Below, one piece after another: positions 47,389 through 55,759 of a stretch of DNA of 64,000 nt. Location: the NCBI RefSeq assembly GCF_006716885.1, contig NZ_VFPU01000001.1:434001-498000 (forward strand), read 5' to 3'. How positions within the stretch are numbered: the stretch's first letter is position 1; each line of letters begins with the position of its first letter. Made by a program: the position numbers and the translations under genes. The DNA is from Ornithinimicrobium humiphilum (lineage in GTDB: Bacteria; Actinomycetota; Actinomycetes; Actinomycetales; Dermatophilaceae). The notes under the pieces are model-generated. The model was not told the DNA's origin. It saw only the letters and a program-made list of their open reading frames with translations, and did no database searches.

Positions 47389-48201
47389 CTAGCCGCCCGC
47401 CGCGCGCGTGGCCGGGTGCACGAGCAGCGGCAGCAGCGGCCGGCCGCCCGGCCCGGCACCGCCCGTCAGCGCCGCGACCGCGGCCAGGTGCTCCTCGCAG
47501 AGCCGCACCAGCACGGCATACCCCTGCGGCCCGAGGAGCTCGACGAGCTCGGCGCGCATCGAGAGGTAGACCGGCTCGGCCCCGGTGTGGGCCTCGGGCG
47601 CGCCGGTGCAGTACCAGTCGAGGTCGTGCCCGCCGGGGCCCCAGGCGCGGCGGTCGTACTCGGTGATCGTCACCTCGAGGTAGGAGGTGCCGTCGGGCAG
47701 CTCGACGTCGCGGTAGGTGCGCCGCAGCGGCAGCTGCCAGCAGACGTCGGGCTTGGTCGTGAGCGGCTCGAGGCCCTCGGCGAGCGCGTGGCGGTGCAGG
47801 GCGCAGCCCTCCCCGGCCGGGAAGCCCGGGCGGTTGAGGAAGATGCAGGCCCCGTCGACGACCCGCGTGGCCCGGGCCGTGCCGCTCTCCGCGTCGTCGT
47901 CCTCGAGCTCCACGATCCACCCCTCGGCCCGCCCCTCGTCGTGCTGCTGCCACTCGTCCGGCCCGAGGCGCTCGACGACGGCCGCGACCCGCTCCACGTC
48001 GTCGTCGTCGGTGAAGTGCGCCCCCAGGACGCAGCAGCCCGCGTCGGGCTCGGCGGCGTCGATCCCCGGGCACCCGGCACCGAAGATGCACCGCCAGCGC
48101 GAGGTCAGCCAGGTCAGGTCCAGGCGCAGCCGCTGGCCGGGCTCGGCGGGGTCGACCACCTCGGCCCAGGCCCGGGGGATGTCGAGCGGCGTCTCGGTCA
48201 C
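47389..48201 (-). CDS. Conserved Cys-rich protein, possible metal or Fe-S binder
   Basis: The 270-aa product has about nine cysteines in the order [44 protein letters not shown] and WYCTG. The second half resembles the YkgJ/DUF3109 type of putative Zn/Fe-chelating proteins, in which spaced Cys precede a KPxxC(R/W)xxPL segment. The function is unknown. GTG 48201 is preferred because TACGCT (48209-48214, minus strand) lies exactly 7 nt upstream and this avoids overlap with the divergent ppx start. Confidence 0.7.
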   Translation of the reverse strand: MTETPLDIPRAWAEVVDPAEPGQRLRLDLTWLTSRWRCIFGAGCPGIDAAEPDAGCCVLGAHFTDDDDVERVAAVVERLGPDEWQQHDEGRAEGWIVELEDDDAESGTARATRVVDGACIFLNRPGFPAGEGCALHRHALAEGLEPLTTKPDVCWQLPLRRTYRDVELPDGTSYLEVTITEYDRRAWGPGGHDLDWYCTGAPEAHTGAEPVYLSMRAELVELLGPQGYAVLVRLCEEHLAAVAALTGGAGPGGRPLLPLLVHPATRAAGG

Positions 48202-48232
48202 GGGCGCCAGCGTAGGTGGGATACTTGATGAC

Positions 48233-49159
48233 ATGCGCCTCGGTGTGATCGACGTCGGCTCCAACACCGTGCACCTGCTGGTGGTCGACGCGCACCCGGG
48301 CGCCCACCCGCGGCCTGACTACTCACACAGCGTGACGCTCCGGCTCGCCGAGCACCTGACCCCGGAGGGCGACATCTCGTCCGAGGGTGCCGACATCCTC
48401 GCCCGCTTCGTCACCGACTGCACGGAGGTCGCGGAGAGCCGCGGGGTGGCCGAGCTCATGGGCTTCGCGACCAGCGCGATCCGCGACGCGGGCAACACCG
48501 AGGAGGTCCTGGCCCAGGTGGCCTCCCGTTCCGGGGTCGACCTGCAGGTGCTGCCCGGCGACGACGAGGCGCGGGTGACCTTCCTCGCCGCCCGCCGCTG
48601 GTTCGGCTGGTCGGCCGGGCGCCTGCTCCTGGTCGACATCGGCGGCGGCTCCCTGGAGATGGCGGTGGGCCTGGACGAGGAGCCCGACGTGGCGGTGTCC
48701 CTGCCGCTGGGCGCCGGCCGTCTCACGCGCGAGCTGCGCGGCGACCCGCCGGACGCGGCCCAGCTCAAGGACCTGCGCCGCCGGGTCCGCTCCGAGATCG
48801 CGACCGTCCAGCCCACGCTGGCCCGCGCCGGGGAGCCGCAGCTGGCGGTCGGCACCAGCAAGACGATCCGCTCGCTGGCCCGCATCTGCGGCGCGGCCCC
48901 GCGGGCCGAGGGGCCCTATGCGCCCCGCACCCTGAGCCGGGAGGACCTGACCGACCTCGTGCCCCGCCTGTCACGCATGGGTGCGGCTGAGCGGGCGGAC
49001 CTTCCGGGGGTCTCGGAGGCGCGCGCTCCGCAGCTGCTGGCCGGGGCCGTCGTCGTCGAGGCTGCGCTCGACCTCCTCGGGGTGGACACTCTCACCATCT
49101 GCCCGTGGGCCCTCCGGGAGGGCCTCATCCTGCGTTTCCTGGACGGACTACCCGAATGA
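48233..49159 (+). CDS. ppx: Ppx/GppA exopolyphosphatase family protein
   Basis: The 308-aa ASKHA-fold protein hydrolyses polyphosphate and/or pppGpp. Phosphate-binding motifs are [13 protein letters not shown] near the N-terminus and [10 protein letters not shown], with the catalytic-Glu region [10 protein letters not shown]. It lacks the C-terminal HD-like domain of E. coli Ppx, like mycobacterial Ppx1. GATACT (48220-48225) lies 7 nt before ATG 48233. It overlaps the next gene by ATGA. Confidence 0.92.
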   Translation: MRLGVIDVGSNTVHLLVVDAHPGAHPRPDYSHSVTLRLAEHLTPEGDISSEGADILARFVTDCTEVAESRGVAELMGFATSAIRDAGNTEEVLAQVASRSGVDLQVLPGDDEARVTFLAARRWFGWSAGRLLLVDIGGGSLEMAVGLDEEPDVAVSLPLGAGRLTRELRGDPPDAAQLKDLRRRVRSEIATVQPTLARAGEPQLAVGTSKTIRSLARICGAAPRAEGPYAPRTLSREDLTDLVPRLSRMGAAERADLPGVSEARAPQLLAGAVVVEAALDLLGVDTLTICPWALREGLILRFLDGLPE

Positions 49160-49974
49160 CAGACAGCACTTCCATCCCGGTGCACCTCTCCTCGTCCTCG
49201 GTCTACCCCGAGAACGCCGCCTACTGCTTCGACCTCGCCCAGCGCCTCGGCTACGACGGCGTCGAGGTCATGGTGTGGACCGACCCGGTCACCCAGGAGG
49301 CCGGTGCGCTCAAGGCGCTCGCCGAGCTGCACGAGCTGCAGATCGGCGCCATCCACGCCCCCACCCTGCTGCTCGCCCAGCGGCTCTGGGGGTGGGACCC
49401 GTGGGGCAAGATCGAGCGTGCGCTCGACCTCGCCGGGGAGGTGGGCGCGCAGTGCGTCGTCGTCCACCCGCCGTTCCGGTGGCAGCGCGGCTACGCGGAG
49501 GGCTTCGTCGAGGGCGTCGCCGAGCGGCAGGCCCGCTGGGGCATCCCGCTCGCGGTCGAGAACATGTTCCCGTGGCGCTCCGGCGCCCGGGCCATGCAGG
49601 CCTACCTGCCCGGGCCCGACCCCCGCGACTTCCCCTACACCTCGGTCACGCTCGACATCTCCCACGCCGCGACCGCGGGCGTCGACGCCGTGCAGCTGGC
49701 GGAGGACCTCGGCGACCGCGTCACGCACGTGCACCTGGGCGACTCCTTCGGCTCGTTCATGGACGAGCACCTCGTGCCCGGCCGCGGCAGCCAGCCCTGC
49801 GCGGAGGTGCTCCAGCACCTCGTGCGGAGCAACTTCGGCGGCGTCGTCACCCTCGAGGTCGGCACGCGCAAGATGCGCACCGACGACCGGGAGGAGGCGC
49901 TCGCCGAGTCGCTGGCCTTCGCCCGCGAGCACCTGGGCCAGCACGACCGCCCGGGCGCCCGCTCACGCGTCTGA
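49156..49974 (+). CDS. Sugar phosphate isomerase/epimerase (xylose-isomerase-like TIM barrel)
   Basis: The 272-aa protein has the AP endonuclease family 2 fold with metal-ligand candidates AIHAP, VVVHPP, AVENM and THVHLGD. The substrate is unknown. It is the usual neighbour of ppx1 and proC in actinobacteria, possibly the same position as mycobacterial Rv0498. Translation is coupled to ppx through ATGA. Confidence 0.85.
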   Translation: MTDSTSIPVHLSSSSVYPENAAYCFDLAQRLGYDGVEVMVWTDPVTQEAGALKALAELHELQIGAIHAPTLLLAQRLWGWDPWGKIERALDLAGEVGAQCVVVHPPFRWQRGYAEGFVEGVAERQARWGIPLAVENMFPWRSGARAMQAYLPGPDPRDFPYTSVTLDISHAATAGVDAVQLAEDLGDRVTHVHLGDSFGSFMDEHLVPGRGSQPCAEVLQHLVRSNFGGVVTLEVGTRKMRTDDREEALAESLAFAREHLGQHDRPGARSRV

Positions 49975-50052
49975 GCCGGCCCCGGGGACGGTCGGGCACG
50001 CGCGACCGTCTCGGTCGCGGGCCGCGGACCGGACCGGCGTAGCCTTGCCCCC

Positions 50053-51018
50053 ATGGATCTTGCCGACCTCAACCCGTCCGCCCTCATGCGGCAGACCCTG
50101 CTCGGGATGAGCCGAAACGACCAGCTGCGGCAGGTCATCGAGAAGGCGCCGTTCAGCCGTGACGTGGTGCACCGCTTCGTGGGCGGCGCCACCACCGAGG
50201 AGGCCCTGCGCGTGGCCACCGAGCTGGTCGACACCCACCGCCTGGTCACCGTCGACTACCTGGGCGAGGACACCGTCGACCCCCAGATGGCCGAGCACAC
50301 CCGGGACGCCTACCTCGAGATCCTCGCCCGGATGGCCGAGGCCGGCCTGACCCAGGACGGCACCGTCGAGGTCAGCCTCAAGCTCAGCGCCCTCGGCCAG
50401 GCCCTCGGGCGCGACGGCAACAAGATCGCCCTCGACAACGCCCGCGCCATCTGCCAGGCGGCGGCCAACGTCGGCACCACGGTCACCCTCGACATGGAGG
50501 ACCACACCACCACCGACCTGACGCTGTCGGTGCTGCACGACCTGCGCCAGGACTGGCCGTGGGTCGGCGCCGTGCTCCAGAGCTACCTCTACCGGACCGA
50601 GCAGGACTGCCGCGACCTCGCCACCGAAGGCTCGCGCGTGCGTCTCTGCAAGGGCACCTACAAGGAGCCCGAGTCGGTCGCCTTCCAGGACAAGACCGAC
50701 GTCGACAAGTCCTACGTGCGCTGCCTCAAGATCCTCATGGAGGGCGACGGCTACCCGATGGTGGCCACCCACGACCCCCGTCTGGTCGAGATCGCCACCG
50801 TGCTGGCCGACAAGGCCGACCGCGACGCGGACTCCTTCGAGTTCCAGATGCTGCTGGGCATCCGCCCCGAGGAGCAGCTGCGGCTGGCCGCCATCGGCGC
50901 GAAGATGCGCGTCTACGTGCCCTACGGCGACGAGTGGTACGGCTACCTCATGCGCCGGATGGCCGAGCGCCCGGCCAACCTCGGCTTCTTCCTCCGCGGC
51001 CTGGCGACCAAGGGATGA
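50053..51018 (+). CDS. Proline dehydrogenase
   Basis: The 321-aa FAD-dependent TIM-barrel enzyme oxidises proline to pyrroline-5-carboxylate. Visible motifs are VSLKLSALGQ, TLDMEDHTTTD, QSYLYRTEQDC, RLCKGTYKEPE and, near the end, RVYVPYGDEWYGYLMRRMAERPAN with the substrate-binding YxxRRxxE. It is the short stand-alone type, not fused to a P5C dehydrogenase. TAGCCT (50040-50045) lies 7 nt before ATG 50053. It overlaps proC by ATGA, putting the oxidative and reductive proline enzymes in one transcript. Confidence 0.94.
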   Translation: MDLADLNPSALMRQTLLGMSRNDQLRQVIEKAPFSRDVVHRFVGGATTEEALRVATELVDTHRLVTVDYLGEDTVDPQMAEHTRDAYLEILARMAEAGLTQDGTVEVSLKLSALGQALGRDGNKIALDNARAICQAAANVGTTVTLDMEDHTTTDLTLSVLHDLRQDWPWVGAVLQSYLYRTEQDCRDLATEGSRVRLCKGTYKEPESVAFQDKTDVDKSYVRCLKILMEGDGYPMVATHDPRLVEIATVLADKADRDADSFEFQMLLGIRPEEQLRLAAIGAKMRVYVPYGDEWYGYLMRRMAERPANLGFFLRGLATKG

Positions 51019-51827
51019 GCGGTATGACGATCGCGCTCCTGGGCGCAGGGGTCATGGGCAGCACGCTGCTGGCCGCCCTCGCGCGCTCCGGCCACGACCC
51101 CGCCGACCTCGTGGTGGCCGACAAGTCGCCCGAGCGGGCCGGGCAGGTCGCCGACCAGCACGGCGCCCGTGCCGCCTCCGCGCCGGACGCCGTGGCCGCG
51201 GCCGACGTCGTCGTGCTCGCGGTGAAGCCGCAGGACATGGCCGAGCTCATCGAGCAGATCCACGACCACGTCCGGCCCGGGACGCTGGTGGTCTCGATCG
51301 CGGCCGCGATCACCACCGACTGGCTGGAGCGGCGCCTGCCCGAGGGCACCTCCGTCGTGCGGGTCATGCCCAACACCCCCGCGCTGGTCGACCAGGGCAT
51401 GTCGGGCATGAGCCCGGGCAGCCACTGCACCCCCGAGCAGCTCGAGCAGGCGCGCACCCTGATGGCCAGCGTCGGGCGGGTCATCGTCCTCGACGAGTCC
51501 CACCAGGACGCCGTGACCGCGATCAGCGGCAGCGGCCCGGCCTACATCTTCTACGTGGTCGAGGCGATGATCGAGGCCGGCGTCCTGCTGGGGCTGCCGC
51601 GCGACACCGCCACCGAGCTGGTCGTCCAGACGCTCTACGGCGCCGCCACGATGATCCGCGAGACCGGGGCCCATCCCACCGTCCTGCGCGAGCAGGTCTC
51701 CAGCCCCGGTGGCACGAGCGTCTCGGCGCTGCGCGCGCTGGAGGACCACAAGGTGCGGGCCGCCTTCCTCACCGCGATGGAGGCCGCCGCGACGCGTTCG
51801 CGCCAGCTGACCCCGCCCTCGGACTGA
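51015..51827 (+). CDS. proC: Pyrroline-5-carboxylate reductase
   Basis: ProC reduces P5C to proline with NAD(P)H. The 270-aa product has the Rossmann motif LLGAGVMGSTL, VLAVKPQDM, RVMPNTPA, SGSGPAY and the C-terminal SPGGTSVSALRALE. ATG 51015 couples with the proline dehydrogenase stop; the in-frame ATG at 51024 has AAGGG at better spacing and may be the real start. Confidence 0.96.
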   Translation: MSGMTIALLGAGVMGSTLLAALARSGHDPADLVVADKSPERAGQVADQHGARAASAPDAVAAADVVVLAVKPQDMAELIEQIHDHVRPGTLVVSIAAAITTDWLERRLPEGTSVVRVMPNTPALVDQGMSGMSPGSHCTPEQLEQARTLMASVGRVIVLDESHQDAVTAISGSGPAYIFYVVEAMIEAGVLLGLPRDTATELVVQTLYGAATMIRETGAHPTVLREQVSSPGGTSVSALRALEDHKVRAAFLTAMEAAATRSRQLTPPSD

Positions 51828-51919
51828 CCGGAGGACCACCCCGGGGCGACCCGACGCCGTCGCCATGATCGCCCGAGAGTGCCTCGCAACGGTTCCCGCC
51901 CGTGTGACAGAGTAGGGGC

Positions 51920-52459
51920 ATGAGCGAGATTCACGTGCGCGTCCTCGACCAGGACGAGTGGGCCACCTACCGGGACGTCCGCCTCAGGGCCCTGCGTGAA
52001 TCACCGGAAGCCTTCGTCGCCTCGGCCGAGGAGGAGGAGGCCTTCGCGGACGAGGTCTGGCAGGAGCGCATGAAGCGGTCCCGTCGGGTGCTGGCGCTGG
52101 ACGGCGACGAGGTCGTCGGCGTCGTGAGCGTGGGCACCGGCCACCGCACCGGCATCCCGGGCGCCGGTGAGCTCTTCGGTCTCTGGGTCGACCCGCCCCG
52201 CCGCGGCACCGGCGTGGCCCGCAAGCTCATGGAGAAGGCCGCCAAGGTCGGCCGTGAGGTGGGCCTCAAGCAACTCGTCTACTGGGTGGGCACCGACAAC
52301 GGCCGCGCCGTGGCGTTCGCCTCGAGCTTCGGCTTCCGCCCGACCGACGACCGCCGCCCGATGCGCATCCGCGGCGTCGACGAGGAGGACGCCGACGGCG
52401 AGGAGATGATGATGGTCTACCCGTTGACCGACACCGGCGGCGTCCCGACCTCCCTCTGA
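51920..52459 (+). CDS. GNAT family N-acetyltransferase
   Basis: The 179-aa product has a GNAT fold with acetyl-CoA motif A in LWVDPPRRGTGVARKLMEKA and motif B FASSFGFRPTD. The substrate is unknown. CAGAGT (51908-51913) lies 6 nt before ATG 51920, consistent with a leaderless transcript. A 10-bp hairpin follows. Confidence 0.88.
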   Translation: MSEIHVRVLDQDEWATYRDVRLRALRESPEAFVASAEEEEAFADEVWQERMKRSRRVLALDGDEVVGVVSVGTGHRTGIPGAGELFGLWVDPPRRGTGVARKLMEKAAKVGREVGLKQLVYWVGTDNGRAVAFASSFGFRPTDDRRPMRIRGVDEEDADGEEMMMVYPLTDTGGVPTSL

Positions 52460-52477
52460 CCGTCGGGCACGACCTTC

Positions 52478-52508
52478 CCGGCCCCGCAGGCAGCGCCCGC
52501 GGGGCCGG
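52478..52508 (+). terminator. Hairpin after the GNAT gene
   Basis: A perfect 10-bp stem (CCGGCCCCGC/GCGGGGCCGG) with an 11-nt loop lies 18 nt after the stop codon. Confidence 0.6.
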
Positions 52509-52550
52509 ACCCCTGTCCACGACAGGCCGTCGCACGGATACCGTGGCCTC

Positions 52551-53738
52551 ATGACCGCCACCTGGGTGATGTGGGACGAGCGCTACACGGCCTACGACTT
52601 CGGGCCGGGGCACCCCATGCACCCCTCGCGTCTGGACCTCACGCACCGGCTGGCCGACGCCCTGGGGCTGCTCGACCACGACGACGTCGAGGTCCGTCCG
52701 GTGGAGCCCGCGACCGACGAGCAGCTGCTCACGGTCCACAGCCCGGAGATGATCGAGGCCGTGAAGGCCGCCTCCGCCGATCCCGCCGCGGCCACCGGCC
52801 GGCACGGCGTGGGCACCGAGGACACCCCCGCCTTCCGGGGCATGCACGAGGCCTCGGCGCTGGCGGTCGGCGGCACGCTCGTGGCCGCCGAGGCGGTGTG
52901 GGCGGGCCGCGCCCGCCACGCGGTCAACATCGGTGGCGGCCTGCACCACGCGATGCCCACCTCCGCCAGCGGGTTCTGCGTCTACAACGACGCCGCCGTG
53001 GCGATCCACCGGCTCCTCGAGCTCGGCGCCCGCAAGGTGCTCTACCTCGACCTGGACGTCCACCACGGCGACGGGGTGGAGCGCGCCTTCTGGGACGAGG
53101 AGCGCGTCATGACGGTCTCCCTGCACGAGACCGGCCGCGCCCTCTTCCCCGGCACCGGCTTCCCGGGCGACACCGGGGGCCCTCGCGCGGCCGACTCCGC
53201 CGTCAACGTGGCGCTGCCGCCCGGCACCGGTGACGAGGGGTGGCTGCGCGCCTACCAGGCCGTGGTCCCCACGATCGCCCGCACCTTCGGCCCCGACGTG
53301 GTCGTGAGCCAGCACGGCTGCGACTGCCACTACTCCGACCCGCTGGCCCACCTGAGCGTGTCCATGGAGGCGATGGCCACCACCTACGCCTGGGTCCGCG
53401 ACCTGGCCGAGGACGTCGCGGGCGGTCGCTGGGTCGCCCTCGGGGGCGGTGGCTACGAGCTCGTCGACGTCGTGCCCCGCGCCTGGACCCACCTCATCGG
53501 TGTCGCGACCGGTCGGCCGGTCGACCCGGCCACGCCCGTGCCGCAGGAGTGGCTCGACCACGTGCTGCGCACCTACGGCCGTGCGGGGCCCGAGCTCATG
53601 GGCGACCGTGACGGCCGCCCCATCCGCTACGGCGACTGGGCCGACGGCTACCAGCCCGAGGACCCCGTGGACTCGGCGATCATGGCCACCCGCCGCGCCA
53701 TCTTCCCGGGATGGGGGCTCGACCCCTACCTCGACTAG
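52551..53738 (+). CDS. acuC: Histone-deacetylase-fold amidohydrolase (AcuC family)
   Basis: The 395-aa class I deacetylase-like protein has zinc and charge-relay motifs GGGLHHAMP, YLDLDVHHGDG and HGCDCHYSDPLAH. Bacterial AcuC deacetylates acetyl-CoA synthetase; by analogy it may remove acyl groups from protein lysines, perhaps opposing the adjacent GNAT enzyme (inference). TACCGT (52539-52544) lies 6 nt before ATG 52551. Confidence 0.92.
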   Translation: MTATWVMWDERYTAYDFGPGHPMHPSRLDLTHRLADALGLLDHDDVEVRPVEPATDEQLLTVHSPEMIEAVKAASADPAAATGRHGVGTEDTPAFRGMHEASALAVGGTLVAAEAVWAGRARHAVNIGGGLHHAMPTSASGFCVYNDAAVAIHRLLELGARKVLYLDLDVHHGDGVERAFWDEERVMTVSLHETGRALFPGTGFPGDTGGPRAADSAVNVALPPGTGDEGWLRAYQAVVPTIARTFGPDVVVSQHGCDCHYSDPLAHLSVSMEAMATTYAWVRDLAEDVAGGRWVALGGGGYELVDVVPRAWTHLIGVATGRPVDPATPVPQEWLDHVLRTYGRAGPELMGDRDGRPIRYGDWADGYQPEDPVDSAIMATRRAIFPGWGLDPYLD

Positions 53739-53847
53739 GTGTCTGAGCAGGGGCGATGCGGGGCCGTACGGCACAGGAACCACATCCGTCCCACCCGTCC
53801 AGCTCGTCCCGTTCCGCGTGTCGCGCTGGACAATTCGTCGTCACCGC

Positions 53848-53890
53848 TTTCGCAAACACCCCAACTGCCCCTAGTGTTGCCCCGACAACA
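53848..53890 (+). promoter_or_regulatory. Promoter with overlapping dyad upstream of the HTH gene
   Basis: TTTCGC (53848-53853) and TAGTGT (53872-53877) are spaced by 18 bp. The dyad TGTTG-CCCCGA-CAACA (53875-53890) overlaps the -10 and likely start point, as an operator would. The rest of the 220-bp gap before the HTH gene shows no other gene. Confidence 0.45.
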
Positions 53891-53958
53891 GAAGGTGGAG
53901 ACGGGCCGGAGGGGAAGCCGCGACCGTCTCCAGCGCAACGAGAGACGGGATGCGTCCT

Positions 53959-54159
53959 ATGGCAGAAGAGCGCCAGCTCGCCGAGATGACGTTCATGACC
54001 GTGGCCGAGGTGGCCGCGGTGATGCGCGTGTCCAAGATGACCGTGTACCGCCTGGTGCACTCCGGCGAGCTTCCGGCCGTCCGTGTCGGCCGGTCGTTCA
54101 GGGTCCCCGAGAAGGCCGTGCACGACTACCTCGACGAGTCCTACCACGGCACTGCCTGA
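53959..54159 (+). CDS. Small HTH protein (BldC/excisionase-like fold)
   Basis: The 66-aa product is a MerR-like winged HTH: LTVAEVAAVMRVSKMTVYRL-type sequence (here FMTVAEVAAVMRVSKM) and LPAVRVGRSFRVPEKAVHDYL. Database labels of excisionase come from the fold only; no phage genes are near. It corresponds to mycobacterial Rv0500A, between proC and bS22. ATG 53950, three codons upstream, is an equal alternative start. Confidence 0.88.
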   Translation: MAEERQLAEMTFMTVAEVAAVMRVSKMTVYRLVHSGELPAVRVGRSFRVPEKAVHDYLDESYHGTA

Positions 54160-54214
54160 CCGGCCCCGGGGCGGCCCAGCCCGTGAGGGCCGGCCACGGA
54201 CGACCTGCTTCCGT

Positions 54215-54244
54215 TTGGGCGACGACGCGCGACCGCGCTAGTCT
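54215..54244 (+). promoter_or_regulatory. Probable bS22 promoter with long leader
   Basis: TTGGGC (54215-54220) and TAGTCT (54239-54244) are spaced by 18 bp. Transcription would begin near 54251, about 140 nt before the bS22 start codon. A short reading frame (GTG 54258 to TGA 54356, 32 codons) fills most of that leader. Confidence 0.45.
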
Positions 54245-54390
54245 TGGCGGGTTCGTCGTGCTCGAGAGGCGTGGCAGCGATGCCGCGGAGAGCGCCCCCG
54301 GGCCACCCGCAGGTGATCCGTCCAGCGCGGTCACCGTGCGCCTGCACGACGCCTGAGCACGACCACGACCAACGAGACGAAGGGCAGCCC

Positions 54391-54489
54391 ATGGGCTCTG
54401 TGATCAAGAAGCGCCGCAAGCGGATGGCCAAGAAGAAGCACCGCAAGCTGCTGCGCAAGACGCGTCACCAGCGTCGCAACAAGAAGTGA
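54391..54489 (+). CDS. Small ribosomal subunit protein bS22 (AURKAIP1/COX24 family)
   Basis: The 32-aa, extremely basic peptide begins MGSVIKKRRKRMAKKKHRK and ends in RNKK. It matches the actinobacterial bS22 family (mycobacterial Rv0500B) seen in mycobacterial 30S subunits near the decoding region. GAAGGG lies 6 nt before ATG 54391. Such genes are often missed because of their size. Confidence 0.92.
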   Translation: MGSVIKKRRKRMAKKKHRKLLRKTRHQRRNKK

Positions 54490-54512
54490 CCGGCTGAGCC
54501 GGAGCACCGCGG

Positions 54513-54544
54513 AAGGCGCCGACCCGACCGGGGATCGGCGCCTT
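54513..54544 (+). terminator. bS22 terminator hairpin
   Basis: A 10-bp perfect stem (AAGGCGCCGA/TCGGCGCCTT), with further CCC/GGG pairing inside the loop, starts 24 nt after the stop codon. Confidence 0.7.
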
Positions 54545-54609
54545 CGGCGCGTCCGGGACCCGTGGGGGCGGGTCCGGGTCGGTGCGCAGGCTCCCACGAA
54601 GGAGCGGGT

Positions 54610-54921
54610 ATGACGTGGCTGTCCCGGCTGCGCGGAGCGTCCCGGCGGGACGTCCCCGAGGCCGACGTCGTCGTCGTGTCCCGGCGGGGCTGCCACCTGT
54701 GCTCCGAGATGGAGCAGGTGGTCGCCGGCGTGCTCGCCTCGCCCGCCCGCGGGGCGCGCGCCGGACGGCTGCGCGTCCTCGACCTGGACGAGCTCGGCCG
54801 GGAGGACCCGCAGGCCCTGCAGCGGTGGACGACGCAGGTCCCGGTGCTGCTCGTCGACGGCCGCGAGGTCGCCCGCTGGCGGGTGTCCGCGGACGAGGTC
54901 CGCGAGGCCCTGCGGAGGTGA
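54610..54921 (+). CDS. Glutaredoxin-like thioredoxin-fold protein
   Basis: The 103-aa product has the redox motif CHLC in SRRGCHLCSEME and the cis-proline strand TTQVPVLLVDG, as in the glutaredoxin-like DUF836 family. It sits just before the heme operon, the position of mycobacterial Rv0508. ATG 54610 has AAGGAG 5 nt upstream. Confidence 0.88.
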   Translation: MTWLSRLRGASRRDVPEADVVVVSRRGCHLCSEMEQVVAGVLASPARGARAGRLRVLDLDELGREDPQALQRWTTQVPVLLVDGREVARWRVSADEVREALRR

Positions 54922-54953
54922 CGCCCGGCGTCCGGGCGGACGCTGCGTCAACT

Positions 54954-54969
54954 GGTGACCGAGGTCACC
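54954..54969. promoter_or_regulatory. Candidate Rex operator (ROP)
   Basis: The perfect palindrome GGTGACC-GA-GGTCACC has the arm length, 2-bp centre and GTGA/TCAC core of the Streptomyces Rex site (TGTGAAC-GC-GTTCACA). It lies about 125 bp upstream of rex and about 10 bp before a candidate -35. Confidence 0.55.
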
Positions 54970-54979
54970 CACCGCCGTT

Positions 54980-55009
54980 TTGGTTGAAACGGGAACTGAT
55001 GCCTACAGT
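54980..55009 (+). promoter_or_regulatory. Probable rex-hem operon promoter
   Basis: TTGGTT (54980-54985) and TACAGT (55004-55009) with an 18-bp spacer. The transcript would have a leader of about 75 nt before rex. Confidence 0.5.
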
Positions 55010-55093
55010 GTGGGGGTCCGCGTCGTGCCCGGTAGCGCGTCTGATATAAGGCCGCCCCCTCGACGCTCGCCGATGGAAGGAGCCGGTCCCGCG

Positions 55094-55759
55094 ATGATGG
55101 CCGAGTCGACCCGACGCGGGGTGCCGGACGCCACCGTCGGACGGCTCCCCGGCTACCTCCGGGCTCTCACGGAGCTGGCGGAGCGCGGACGCGCCTCGGT
55201 CTCCAGCGACGAGCTCGCCGACCTCCTCGGCATCCGCTCGGCCCAGGTGCGCAAGGACCTCTCCACGCTCGGCTCCTACGGCGTGCGCGGCGTCGGCTAC
55301 GACGTCGCCCGGGTCTCCGAGCAGATCGCGGCCGAGCTCGGTCTGGCCCAGGAGCGCCCCGTCGTCATCGTCGGGATGGGCAACCTGGGTCGCGCCCTCG
55401 CCGCCTACGACGGGCTCGCGCCCCGCGGCTTCCAGGTCGTCGCCCTCGTCGACAACGACCCGCGCCTGGTCGGCACCGAGATCGAGGGCCTGACCGTCGG
55501 CACGCTCGAGGGGCTCGACCCCGTCCGCACCCCGGTCGCGGTGGGCGTCATCACCACGCCCGCGTCCGCGGCGCAGGAGGTCGCCGACACCCTCGTCGGC
55601 CTCGGCGTGCGGTCCATCCTCAACTTCGCACCGGTGGTGCTCCGGGTCCCCGAGGACGTCCACGTCCGCGCGGTCGACCTGGCCACCGAGCTGCAGATCC
55701 TGGCATTCCACGAGCACCAGCGGCTGCTGGCAGACGCAAGGGGGAACGAGGTCGGATGA
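55094..55759 (+). CDS. rex: Redox-sensing transcriptional repressor Rex
   Basis: Rex represses respiratory and heme genes when NADH is low and releases DNA when NADH rises. The 221-aa product has an N-terminal winged helix (VGRLPGYLRALTELAERG, SSDELADLLGIRSAQVRKDL), the linker LGSYGVRGVGYDV, and a Rossmann domain (VVIVGMGNLGRALAAY, VDNDPRLVG). ATG 55094 and ATG 55097 are adjacent; AAGGAG is 11 nt upstream. It overlaps hemA by ATGA, reproducing the rex-hemACD operon known from Streptomyces. Confidence 0.95.
   Translation: MMAESTRRGVPDATVGRLPGYLRALTELAERGRASVSSDELADLLGIRSAQVRKDLSTLGSYGVRGVGYDVARVSEQIAAELGLAQERPVVIVGMGNLGRALAAYDGLAPRGFQVVALVDNDPRLVGTEIEGLTVGTLEGLDPVRTPVAVGVITTPASAAQEVADTLVGLGVRSILNFAPVVLRVPEDVHVRAVDLATELQILAFHEHQRLLADARGNEVG

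Noticed and set aside
53959-54159. Excisionase-like label suggesting a mobile element
   Set aside because: Only the HTH fold is shared. There is no integrase, attachment site or phage gene, and the gene sits in conserved proC-bS22 order.
54991-55020. A third SigR-type promoter (GGAAC) upstream of rex
   Set aside because: GGAAC is present but no GTT occurs 18-19 bp downstream.
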